Assembly (NCBI GenBank): GCA_021735725.1
Contig: JAIPGS010000022.1
Span: 1 to 11,687, forward strand
Source of the DNA: Candidatus Babeliales bacterium
GTDB lineage: Bacteria; Babelota; Babeliae; Babelales; CAIQNR01
Length of the DNA stretch: 11,687 bases
Reading direction: 5' to 3'
Under the pieces are notes generated by a model that had not been told where the DNA came from, ran no database searches, and was given only the letters and a program-made list of their open reading frames with translations. This document shows positions 5,078 through 11,687 of the stretch, in pieces. Made by a program: the position numbers and the translations under genes. Positions within the stretch are counted from its first letter, which is position 1; the number at the start of each line of letters is the position of its first letter.

Positions 5078-6550
5078 ATGGCAGGTAATAAAAAAATAAG
5101 TTCATTGCAAGCTATTGTGTTAGCAGCTGGTACTTCTTCTCGATTCAAAACTGGTAGATCAAAGTTAGTTGAAAAAATTTGTGGAAGAGAAATGATTCTT
5201 TATCCAACAGAAATTTTAAGAAACTTGGATATTCCCGTATTAATGGTTGTTGGTTTTCAGCGTGACAGCATTGAAGAAACAATACGAAATAATTTTTATG
5301 AAGGAATAACGTTCATTCATCAGGAAGAACAAAAAGGCACCGGTCATGCAATTCAATGCACAAAAGATGCATGGATAGCAGACAATATCTTGGTAATGAA
5401 CGGTGATATGCCTTTAATTACTGCAGACATCATCGAAAAATTAGAAAAAAAACACAGTAGCACAAATGCTGCTATCAGTTTTGTAACAGCTCACCATTGT
5501 GATCCAAATGCAATGTATGGCCGTGTTATTCAAGGTAATGATAATGTTCAAATCATAGAAGCAAAAGAATTTGATGGTGATTTGAGTGAACAATGTTGTG
5601 TGAATGCTGGAATTTACCTCATTAAAAAAGAATTTTTAACTACCTATCTTTCCAAACTTGAACAAAGCAGTAAAACCAATGAATGGTACATTACTGATCT
5701 TATTAAAATGGCAAGCGATCACAAATTAGGAGTATCAACACTTGCTGTTCCTTTTGATAAAATTCGTGGTGTTAATGATTTTAAAGAATTGTGGGCTGCA
5801 GAACAAATTAAAAAATCTGAAATTATACAATATTGGATGTCCCAAGGTGTTCGTTTTTCTATTGCTCATAATGTACAAATCGACTGGGATGTAACTATTG
5901 GTGCAGGAACATTTATTGGATCTGGAGCACAACTTTTACGTGGAACCCATATCGGTAAAGATTGTTATATTGATGCATTTACTTTGATCAGAAAAACAAC
6001 AATTGCAGACAGAACAACACTTCATCCTCATACGATTATTGATGATTCAATCATTGGATCTGATGTATTTGTTGGTCCTTTTGCAAGTGTTCATGGTCAT
6101 TCGCAAATTAAAAATGGTGCAGTTATTGGAAGTTTTGTAGAAGTTAATAGAAGCATTGTTGGAGTAGGTTCAAAAGCAAAACATTTAACCTATCTTGGAG
6201 ATACAATTATCGGAAATAGTAGCAATATTGGAGCAGGAACTATTGCATGCAATTATGATGGCGCACAAAAACATACAACTACTATTCACGACAACGTTTT
6301 TGTGGGTGCCAATAACACACTTGTTGCACCCGTAACACTTCACAATCAAAGCATGACAGCAGCAGGATCAACAATCACACAAGATGTTCCTTCTGAAGCT
6401 CTTGGAATTGCCCGCGAACGTCAAGTTAATAAAGAAGGCTATGCAACCAAAATAAAAAAAGAAAAACAAGATGCAGCAACTCAAGAGGAGGGCTCAACAC
6501 GTTTTTTCGGAGCAACAACAACAAGCAAAACAAGCATTAATGAATTATAA
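5078..6550 (+). CDS. glmU: Bifunctional UDP-N-acetylglucosamine synthesis enzyme GlmU
   Basis: GlmU acetylates glucosamine-1-phosphate and then uridylylates it to UDP-GlcNAc, the precursor of peptidoglycan and lipid A. The N-terminal pyrophosphorylase looks complete: LAAGTSSRF (15-23) with R22, K29, QKGTGHA (85-91), NGDMPL with D110, E161, N176 and GVND with N233. From about 270 a left-handed beta-helix of hexapeptides forms the acetyltransferase. Catalytic H369 (KHLTYLGD) is kept, as are Y372, N383, N392 and K398. The E. coli R333 and K351 positions, which contact the sugar phosphate, are H339 and N357 here. The protein is 490 residues against about 456 in E. coli, mainly through a Thr/Ser/Glu-rich tail. 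A perfect AAGGAGG (5064-5070) stands 7 nt before the ATG. No convincing promoter was found, although TAAAAT at 5036-5041 is a possible -10 box. The nuclease gene follows after 3 bp. Confidence 0.95.
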   Translation: MAGNKKISSLQAIVLAAGTSSRFKTGRSKLVEKICGREMILYPTEILRNLDIPVLMVVGFQRDSIEETIRNNFYEGITFIHQEEQKGTGHAIQCTKDAWIADNILVMNGDMPLITADIIEKLEKKHSSTNAAISFVTAHHCDPNAMYGRVIQGNDNVQIIEAKEFDGDLSEQCCVNAGIYLIKKEFLTTYLSKLEQSSKTNEWYITDLIKMASDHKLGVSTLAVPFDKIRGVNDFKELWAAEQIKKSEIIQYWMSQGVRFSIAHNVQIDWDVTIGAGTFIGSGAQLLRGTHIGKDCYIDAFTLIRKTTIADRTTLHPHTIIDDSIIGSDVFVGPFASVHGHSQIKNGAVIGSFVEVNRSIVGVGSKAKHLTYLGDTIIGNSSNIGAGTIACNYDGAQKHTTTIHDNVFVGANNTLVAPVTLHNQSMTAAGSTITQDVPSEALGIARERQVNKEGYATKIKKEKQDAATQEEGSTRFFGATTTSKTSINEL

Positions 6551-6553
6551 GAG

Positions 6554-7780
6554 ATGATCAAAATAATACACACAGCAGACATTCATTTTGGAATGGAAAA
6601 TTACGGAAAAATAGATCCAAAGACGGGTATCCACTCCCGTCTTTTAGATTTTGAAAAAGCATTAAATTATTGTATTAATTTTGCAATAGATGAAGATGTT
6701 GATCTTTTTTTATTTCCTGGTGACGCCTATAAAACTGCAAATCCAACCCCCACACAACAAAAACTTTTAATGCGTTGTTTTTTACGATTACAACAAAAAG
6801 GTATTCCTATTGTTATTGTTGTGGGCAACCACGACAATCCTTTAAGTTTTGGAAAGGCCAATAGTCTTGAAATATTTGGAGACATTCCCCTTACAGGATT
6901 TTATGTTATGTCTCAACCAGAACTTCTTTTACTCGAAACAAAAAGTGGACCCGTTCAGATTGTAGGAATCCCATGGCCAACACGTAACACCATAAGTATT
7001 AATAAAAAACATTTACAAAAATCTCCCGATGAAGTTACTACTTATATCTCTGAAGCTGTTGCAATGATTGTTCAAGATTTTGCACAAAAATTAGATCCCA
7101 CAATTCCTGCTGTACTGGCAAGTCATTTAACAGTCAGTTCAGGTGTTTTTTCTGGATCAGAAAAGCGGGCCGTTTATGGAAATGATCCTGTTTTAATGCC
7201 CTCTCAACTTGCACTTGAACCCTTTGATTATGTTGCACTCGGCCATTTACATCGTTATCAAAATTTAAATAGAAATGGATACCCTGCAATTGTTTATTCA
7301 GGTTCTATTGAACGTATTGATTTTGGAGAACGGAAAGAACCAAAAGGATTTTGCTTCGTTCAACTTGAACGTAAAAAAACAACTCATGAATTCATTGAAG
7401 TACCTACACGTCCATTTATTCAAGTGGAAGTTACCATAGATCAAAATGACGAAGACCACACATCACAAATTATTAATGCGCTCAAAAAATATACACTCAA
7501 AGATGCTGTTCTTAAAATTTTATATCATGTTCCTGCTGAACACAAAGATTCTGTTGATCTACAAATTATTGAACGATTTTGCAATGAAGCTCATTATATT
7601 GTTGGAGTTATTCCCCTACGAATTCCAATAACAAGAACAAAAAGATCTGGAGCTAATATTACAATGCCACTCGAACAACTTCTTGATACTTATTTTACAG
7701 AAAAACCAGAACTTCTTATAAAAAAGAAAGCACTTATAGAAAAAGCACTTTCTTTATACGAACAATCTCGAGAAGAATAA
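6554..7780 (+). CDS. SbcD/Mre11-family DNA repair exonuclease
   Basis: This is a metallophosphoesterase-type nuclease of 408 residues. The metal-site motifs are all present: DIH (D9, H11), PGDAYK (D57), GNHD (91-94), SH (H191) and GHLH (230-233). The segment GDAYKTANPTPTQQ, in place of the E. coli-type GDxFD, matches a subgroup of SbcD-like proteins common outside Proteobacteria. About 130 residues after the catalytic domain form the capping/C-terminal region. In the family, SbcD pairs with the ATPase SbcC to trim DNA hairpins and protein-blocked ends, in the cytoplasm. No sbcC is present in the window: the gene ends directly against a convergent gene. The start is 3 bp after the glmU stop with only AAGAG as ribosome site, so translational coupling to glmU is likely. 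A different specificity, such as a stand-alone phosphodiesterase, cannot be excluded. Confidence 0.88.
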   Translation: MIKIIHTADIHFGMENYGKIDPKTGIHSRLLDFEKALNYCINFAIDEDVDLFLFPGDAYKTANPTPTQQKLLMRCFLRLQQKGIPIVIVVGNHDNPLSFGKANSLEIFGDIPLTGFYVMSQPELLLLETKSGPVQIVGIPWPTRNTISINKKHLQKSPDEVTTYISEAVAMIVQDFAQKLDPTIPAVLASHLTVSSGVFSGSEKRAVYGNDPVLMPSQLALEPFDYVALGHLHRYQNLNRNGYPAIVYSGSIERIDFGERKEPKGFCFVQLERKKTTHEFIEVPTRPFIQVEVTIDQNDEDHTSQIINALKKYTLKDAVLKILYHVPAEHKDSVDLQIIERFCNEAHYIVGVIPLRIPITRTKRSGANITMPLEQLLDTYFTEKPELLIKKKALIEKALSLYEQSREE

Positions 7781-8878
7781 TTACGTTAAATACACAATAT
7801 CGTATTTATTCAGTAATTCTTTTTCATAACTTGCAAAACGTTCTTGACGATTTTTACCACGAAGCAATCCAATAATATCTGATCGGCATTCTTCAAATGG
7901 TTTAATTCGTTCTTGTTTAGCGTTAACAAGCATAACCATGTGGTGTCCATCTGCAACTATTTCTGATTTTACTTGGCCAACTTTCATAGATGTAATATAT
8001 TTTTTAGACTCTGCAATTTCATCAATATCTAACCAATAAGGACTATCCCATACAACAAGATCTTTATATAAACCATCTTCTACTAAATCTTGAATTTGAA
8101 GATCAGTCATATCACCATTTTTAACAAATGCAGTTTTAATACGAAACGAAGCCTGTTCTTTAATAGGATTTTTTTTGTAATATTCTTTTACTTCATTTTC
8201 TTCCACAACCACACGGCCATCTACCAGTTGCCCCATTAAACTTTGAATAGCATAGGAAGCTCTTAACTGTTCACGCCCTTCTTCATACGTATAACCAGCT
8301 TCTTTAAATAATTGTTTAATTTGAACATCTCCAATACCATGCATTTCTTTAAGTGATGCCAAATGCTTATCTACCATTTCATCGGTAATAGGAATTTTAT
8401 AATAAGTTAATGCCTCATAACACATTAATTTTTCCATTAAAAGTTCATGCATAGTACGCGTTCTGCCATCCAATGTTTTACAATTTAAAGAATGTTGAGT
8501 AATCATAATAGGATCATCATCCGTATAAACAACAATCGCTATTTTATTTACTAATGCTTTTTCTTCTTTTTGCGCAGATGATTTTATAAGAATTTCATCA
8601 ACCTCTTTTTTTGAATCTACCTGCGAAAGTGCTTTCTGAGGAGCCTTAATTGTAGACTGTTTTTTCTTTTCAGTTACTTTTACATCAACCTCTTTTTTAA
8701 CTTCAGAAACAATATTGCCTTCACTTTTTTGTGAAATTTTATTAATAGAAATTACTTCTTCTTCAGGAAGAACATGTACCGGACGCTCCTGATCAATAGC
8801 AACTTTTGCAACAATACAGATACTTGTTAATGCTATTATCAATAAAGGATATCGTTTATTCATTTTTATTCTCTTCAT
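7781..8878 (-). CDS. Membrane-anchored SurA-like foldase (parvulin-related)
   Basis: The protein is predicted at 365 residues. A hydrophobic segment at about 10-28 (PLLIIALTSICIVAKVAI) would anchor it in the inner membrane or act as a signal peptide. Residues 40-107 are a Lys/Glu-rich linker. Residues 110-215 match the SurA N-terminal chaperone pattern (ELLMEKLMCYEA, DEMVDKHLASL, GYTYEEGREQLRASY). Residues 227-330 look like a degraded PpiC/parvulin domain: VGQVKSEIVADGHHMVMLV fits the C-terminal part, while the usual ASHIL histidine motif is replaced by ASFRIKT. It probably assists folding of outer-membrane proteins in the periplasm, and isomerase activity is doubtful. The gene starts 5 nt after the related upstream gene. 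The ATG at 8863 has AAGAGA ahead of it and is a real alternative start. The stop codon touches that of the convergent nuclease gene. Confidence 0.72.
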   Translation of the reverse strand: MKRIKMNKRYPLLIIALTSICIVAKVAIDQERPVHVLPEEEVISINKISQKSEGNIVSEVKKEVDVKVTEKKKQSTIKAPQKALSQVDSKKEVDEILIKSSAQKEEKALVNKIAIVVYTDDDPIMITQHSLNCKTLDGRTRTMHELLMEKLMCYEALTYYKIPITDEMVDKHLASLKEMHGIGDVQIKQLFKEAGYTYEEGREQLRASYAIQSLMGQLVDGRVVVEENEVKEYYKKNPIKEQASFRIKTAFVKNGDMTDLQIQDLVEDGLYKDLVVWDSPYWLDIDEIAESKKYITSMKVGQVKSEIVADGHHMVMLVNAKQERIKPFEECRSDIIGLLRGKNRQERFASYEKELLNKYDIVYLT

Positions 8879-8883
8879 TTTTT

Positions 8884-9930
8884 TTATGCAACTTTTTCAG
8901 TAACTACTTTTTTATCTAATTCACTTTTTTTATTATCAACTGAAGCAATTTTTTGATCCAAAAAATCTACGTGATCAGACATATCAAAATATTCTTTTTT
9001 TTCTTGAACATTATATGCCATTTTTAATGCCTCTAATTTTTCTGTATATGATGCTGTGATTTTTTCACTTTTTAGTATTTGCTCAATACTCTCTGTTACT
9101 TTTGCAAGAGGATGATACTCCGTTTCTTTCACATCTACAATAGCTAAACACCAATGTTTTCCATCTTTATCTGATACTTTAATACTTCGTGCCACATCTT
9201 CATAAGAAATAATTGCTTGTTTTAAAGACTCATCAATCCCCGTTGTATTTTTACTAATATTTCCAAAATCTGTATAAGCAATTTTATGTTCTTGTGCTTT
9301 TTTTATAAAACCTTTTTCATTTCCCTTAATTGTTTCAGAAAATAAATTCCGTGCCTGTTCCGTATCAAAATAAGCACCTACAGCATGAACATGCCCTTGT
9401 TCTATTATAAAATTTTGATTTTTCATTTTTTGTTCATCATAGTAAGTTTTAATTTCAGAAGCAGTTATATGAACTTTTTGAGCAATCTCATCTTGAAAAT
9501 ATTTACGCGCAAGTTCATATTCAAGCATACCTACAGCTAAATCATAATCTTTTTTATAATTTTCAGTTTCTGCAATATGGCTTTTTTCTACCCATGTTTT
9601 CAAAATTTTTTCATTCATCATACCAGTAAAAATATTATAACGAACAGAAGGCACCGTTTCAATAATATGCTTAAATTGTGGATTCATCGCTATAATTGTA
9701 TCTACATGATGCGTAAATTCTGCTTCAGTAATTGAAACATTACCATCAATTACAAATAAAGCTTTTTCATCTTTTTTAGCGTCTTGTGTATTGTGAGGCA
9801 CAGCACATTCAATCGTTTCAATAGACTTATCCATGAACGAAGCTATTTTATACCCAGCATAAAAAATAATAAAATTAAAAAGTATCCCCCACCTCATTAA
9901 GGGCTTTGATTTTATTTGAGTACCGTTCAT
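8884..9930 (-). CDS. Membrane-anchored PpiD/SurA-like protein
   Basis: The protein has 348 residues from the chosen start. A single hydrophobic segment at about 14-32 (WGILFNFIIFYAGYKIASF) without a clear cleavage site suggests an N-terminal membrane anchor with the rest in the periplasm, as in PpiD. Next comes a SurA_N-like helical region: FVIDGNVSITEAEF, then NEKILKTWVEK, then VHITASEIKTYYDEQ. A parvulin-like stretch follows (HVHAVGAYFDTEQARNLF, FIKKAQEHKIAYTDFGNIS, and WCLAIVDVKE). Key PPIase residues are hard to assign and may be lost. The tail is Lys/Asp-rich. It is the first gene of a two-gene unit with the similar protein downstream (5-bp gap), so the two may be diverged paralogues acting together in envelope protein folding. 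Assignment rests on pattern only. Confidence 0.65.
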   Translation of the reverse strand: MNGTQIKSKPLMRWGILFNFIIFYAGYKIASFMDKSIETIECAVPHNTQDAKKDEKALFVIDGNVSITEAEFTHHVDTIIAMNPQFKHIIETVPSVRYNIFTGMMNEKILKTWVEKSHIAETENYKKDYDLAVGMLEYELARKYFQDEIAQKVHITASEIKTYYDEQKMKNQNFIIEQGHVHAVGAYFDTEQARNLFSETIKGNEKGFIKKAQEHKIAYTDFGNISKNTTGIDESLKQAIISYEDVARSIKVSDKDGKHWCLAIVDVKETEYHPLAKVTESIEQILKSEKITASYTEKLEALKMAYNVQEKKEYFDMSDHVDFLDQKIASVDNKKSELDKKVVTEKVA

Positions 9931-9936
9931 AGCTAG

Positions 9937-9942
9937 CTCCTT
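9937..9942 (-). promoter_or_regulatory. Ribosome binding site that sets the start at 9930
   Basis: On the minus strand AAGGAG (9942-9937) stands 6 nt before the ATG at 9930-9928. A longer open frame reaches an ATG at 9987, but it adds 19 residues with no ribosome site. A possible promoter, TTGGTA (9978-9973) / TATTAT (9954-9949) with an 18-bp spacer, would start transcription almost at this site and is weak. Confidence 0.75.
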
Positions 9943-10060
9943 TACAAAATAATACCTAAACGTTTCTATGAATACCAAAACTATCATAAAAAGGTTTTCC
10001 TTGCAAAATAAGACCCTTTTCTAAAAATAAGCTTTTTCTTGCTAAAAATGATTATTTCAC

Positions 10061-10090
10061 TTGCTTTAAAGATTTATTTTTTTGTATTCT
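10061..10090 (+). promoter_or_regulatory. Promoter for the ankyrin-like secreted protein gene
   Basis: TTGCTT (10061-10066), an 18-bp spacer and TATTCT (10085-10090). The expected start of transcription is near 10097 and the leader about 34 nt. AAGGGG at 10119-10124 is the ribosome site. The -10 hexamer is shared with the promoters before 250 and 4372. Confidence 0.5.
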
Positions 10091-10103
10091 TTATAAAAAT
10101 AAA
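10073..10103. repeat. 9-bp inverted repeat around the -10 box
   Basis: TTTATTTTT (10073-10081) and AAAAATAAA (10095-10103) are exact reverse complements flanking the -10 box, in the same relative place as the stronger repeat at 179-218. It is pure A/T and may be chance. Confidence 0.3.
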
Positions 10104-10130
10104 AACCTTTCAGGACACAAGGGGACATCA

Positions 10131-10928
10131 ATGAAAAAGTCTTTCTTCTACTTTTGCATCCTTTCAACATCTTTTTTATATGGGCTGCATGAATCCAATC
10201 TCACAGAAGAAGAAAAAGTAGAAGAAAACGAAAAAAAAACAATTTTCTTATTTGCGCACAAAGCTGAATATAAAAATGATTATAAAGAAAAACTTCGGGA
10301 GAATTTAAGAAAATACCCTCACACCATTAATACTTGTTTTAACAAAACAACTCCTTATTTTATGGATATAGCTTATCGCGGATGGTGGCATGTTTTTGAA
10401 CTTCTTTTAGAAGAACAGGAAAATAAAGAATCCCCTTGTGATATATATGTATCCAAAAAAGATAAAGATCGAAATAATCTTATACATGTACTTATTCAAA
10501 CAAATACACCTCCCCATCTTCTTGAACGTACATGCAAACTTTTCCCCCATCTTTTAAAAGAATATAATTATGAAGAACACCAGCGTGTGGTTCCTCTCCT
10601 CGCTGATAATGAAAGAGAAGGAGACTGCATTGTTTTTGAATATTCAACGCTGACCCCGCTCGAATTACTTCTTATTACAAAAAAAGATCCTTGGGTTGCA
10701 GCACAGATATTACTTAAATACGGCGCTAAAATAACAGACATTGCGCGTTTTTCTATCAATAATGATAAACATCCTCAGACCAAACAAATTTTTGAAAAAC
10801 ACACTACACAATTAAATATGATTGAATCCCTCCCGCTTCCTTACCCCTTACCTTCTCCAAGAAATCGACCTAATTATCACTTACGAAGAAGAAGTCATAT
10901 CGCGTTAAATAATACAACAGATTGCTAA
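10131..10928 (+). CDS. Secreted ankyrin-like protein
   Basis: The predicted protein has 265 residues. Residues 1-18 are a signal peptide (MKK, SFFYFCILSTSFLYG). After an acidic stretch (25-36), three helix-pair units look like degenerate ankyrin repeats: TPYFMDIAYRGWWHVFELLL (74-93), DRNNLIHVLIQTN with PPHLLERTCKLFPHLL (113-142), and TPLELLLITKKDPWVAAQIL followed by KYGAKITD (175-203). The last is closest to the ankyrin consensus (TPLxLA..., LLxxGA). The C-terminal region (235-258) is proline- then arginine-rich. Ankyrin repeats bind proteins and are over-represented in intracellular bacteria, so a host-interaction role is reasonable but unproven. It is a stand-alone unit with its own promoter and a good ribosome site, converging on comF with 1 bp between stops. 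The repeat assignment is by eye and the first two units are weak. Confidence 0.65.
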   Translation: MKKSFFYFCILSTSFLYGLHESNLTEEEKVEENEKKTIFLFAHKAEYKNDYKEKLRENLRKYPHTINTCFNKTTPYFMDIAYRGWWHVFELLLEEQENKESPCDIYVSKKDKDRNNLIHVLIQTNTPPHLLERTCKLFPHLLKEYNYEEHQRVVPLLADNEREGDCIVFEYSTLTPLELLLITKKDPWVAAQILLKYGAKITDIARFSINNDKHPQTKQIFEKHTTQLNMIESLPLPYPLPSPRNRPNYHLRRRSHIALNNTTDC

Positions 10929-10929
10929 A

Positions 10930-11562
10930 TTATAGACGTCTACAAATAACAGAGCCATAAAGATTAAGTGGGGACAATTTAATGAGTTGTTTAAAACAAC
11001 TTTGTAAAGTTGTCCCTGTTGTCATAACATCATCAATTAAAAGAATTTTTTTATATTTATAAAACTGAGAATTATCAGACAAAACAAACGCATCCTGTAA
11101 ATTCAATAATCGTTTTGCCCGAGTAAGACCTGCCTGTGTTGCTGTAATACGTTTTCTTGTAAGAAGATGCACAACAGGTTTTCCAGATTTCTTACTCATG
11201 ATATGCGCAATTTCTTCAGATTGATTAAACCAACGCCATGCATATTTTGTCCAGTGCAAAGGAACAGGAACAATAATATCAAAATCGGCATAACGCACAT
11301 CACTGTGTTGCCATAAAAGATTTCCTAACTGCTCTGAAGCCAACCGATTACGATGGCCTTTTTTTAAAAGAAGCGTTCGCAATGGTTCTTGATAATCACT
11401 TATTGCAAACAAAGAAGCTTGATATTTTTTTGTAAGAGGAATTTTAATGGTAGTAATTGGTGTAATTAAAGCAAGACATGTCGCACACAAAAAGTCTGTT
11501 TCTATAAATATCTTACAAGAACTACAAAAAGAAGGAGCAATAATGTTTTTAAGTGTTGCCAT
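10930..11562 (-). CDS. comF: ComF-family phosphoribosyltransferase
   Basis: This 210-residue protein has the ComF/GntX layout. An N-terminal zinc ribbon (CSSC, ten residues, CATC, at residues 13-29) precedes a type I phosphoribosyltransferase domain with DIIVPVPLHWTK, the R-x-x-NLQDAFVL region and the PRPP-binding loop ILLIDDVMTTGTTL. ComF proteins are needed for natural transformation in several bacteria, acting in the cytoplasm on incoming single-stranded DNA; the exact reaction is not settled. The start is put at the ATG of 11562, where homologous sequence begins. An upstream in-frame ATG at 11664 would add 34 residues, most of them translated from a dispersed repeat, and is unlikely. No good ribosome site precedes 11562; GAGAGGG lies too far upstream (about 18 nt), so the start is less certain than the identity. 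No other competence gene is in the window. Confidence 0.88.
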   Translation of the reverse strand: MATLKNIIAPSFCSSCKIFIETDFLCATCLALITPITTIKIPLTKKYQASLFAISDYQEPLRTLLLKKGHRNRLASEQLGNLLWQHSDVRYADFDIIVPVPLHWTKYAWRWFNQSEEIAHIMSKKSGKPVVHLLTRKRITATQAGLTRAKRLLNLQDAFVLSDNSQFYKYKKILLIDDVMTTGTTLQSCFKQLIKLSPLNLYGSVICRRL

Positions 11563-11610
11563 AATTTTATTTAAAATAATATCCCTCTCATAAAAAAACA
11601 AACTAACTCT

Positions 11611-11662
11611 GACGTCATTGCGAACGTAGTGTGGCAATCCAGGAATCTTAAAAGCCCATCCC
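11611..11662. repeat. Interspersed palindromic repeat (CGTCATTGCGA type)
   Basis: The core runs GTCATTGCGAAC ... GTGGCAATCCAG (11614-11642). ATTGC (11617-11621) and GCAAT (11634-11638) form the stem ends. Repeats starting (C)GTCATTGCGA and ending GGCAATCC are dispersed in many bacterial genomes, including Rickettsia and other host-associated groups. Only one copy is in the window, so copy number here is unknown. Read on the minus strand it gives the spurious peptide IPGLPHYVRND. Confidence 0.6.
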
Positions 11663-11687
11663 AATAGACTTAATACCTACAAAGAGT

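Noticed and set aside
5735..5932. Small minus-strand reading frame inside glmU
   Set aside because: It lies antisense to a strongly conserved gene and gives a Cys/Asn-rich peptide with no ribosome site or known motif.
7446..7631. Small plus-strand reading frame inside the SbcD-like gene
   Set aside because: It is a shifted frame in AT-rich coding DNA, and the main frame has all the nuclease motifs.
10568..10759. Small minus-strand reading frame inside the ankyrin-like gene
   Set aside because: It is antisense, has no domain or ribosome site, and the opposite strand has a well-supported gene with promoter.
11563..11664. Longer ComF with 34 extra N-terminal residues
   Set aside because: Most of the extension is translated from an interspersed palindromic repeat and is not like the start of ComF proteins.

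Overview
The window looks like chromosomal DNA of an AT-rich, Gram-negative, probably host-associated bacterium. Outer-membrane and cell-wall genes (a beta-barrel protein, mreB, glmU, two parvulin-like foldases) sit beside single genes with eukaryote-like modules: leucine-rich repeats, two RING-type zinc sites, ankyrin-like helices, and a Lys/Arg-rich repeat protein. This mix fits an intracellular protist-associated lineage such as Dependentiae (TM6/Babeliae), with Chlamydiae- or Rickettsiales-like bacteria as alternatives. The lineage is inferred from gene content and style only; there is no rRNA gene in the window.

Layout. Bases 1-137 hold the C-terminal end of a leucine-rich-repeat protein. 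Bases 250-906 (+) encode a secreted or membrane-anchored protein with two RING-like sites. A leftward block follows, read from right to left: a predicted outer-membrane barrel (4154-2907), mreB (2888-1824) and rsmA/ksgA (1692-910). Bases 4372-4902 (+) encode a secreted protein with five 16-residue repeats, followed by a clear intrinsic terminator. Then come glmU (5078-6550) and an SbcD/Mre11-type nuclease gene (6554-7780), 3 bp apart. A leftward pair of membrane-anchored SurA/PpiD-like proteins occupies 9930-7781. Bases 10131-10928 (+) encode a secreted ankyrin-like protein, and 11562-10930 (-) a ComF-family phosphoribosyltransferase. An interspersed palindromic repeat lies just upstream of comF.

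How the parts fit. The housekeeping genes cover envelope building (UDP-GlcNAc synthesis, MreB, outer-membrane protein folding), ribosome maturation (RsmA) and DNA metabolism (SbcD-like, ComF). The three complete orphan secreted proteins are candidate host-interaction factors. Each has its own promoter with the same -10 hexamer (TATTCT), a TTG-type -35 box 17-18 bp upstream and a 34-45 nt leader. I did not find this arrangement in front of the housekeeping genes.

No gene-free stretch exceeds 300 bp. No tRNA, rRNA, insertion sequence or CRISPR array was seen. All three convergent gene pairs have 0-3 bp between their stop codons. Two long inverted repeats, at 179-218 and 1737-1776, are not explained by standard terminators.
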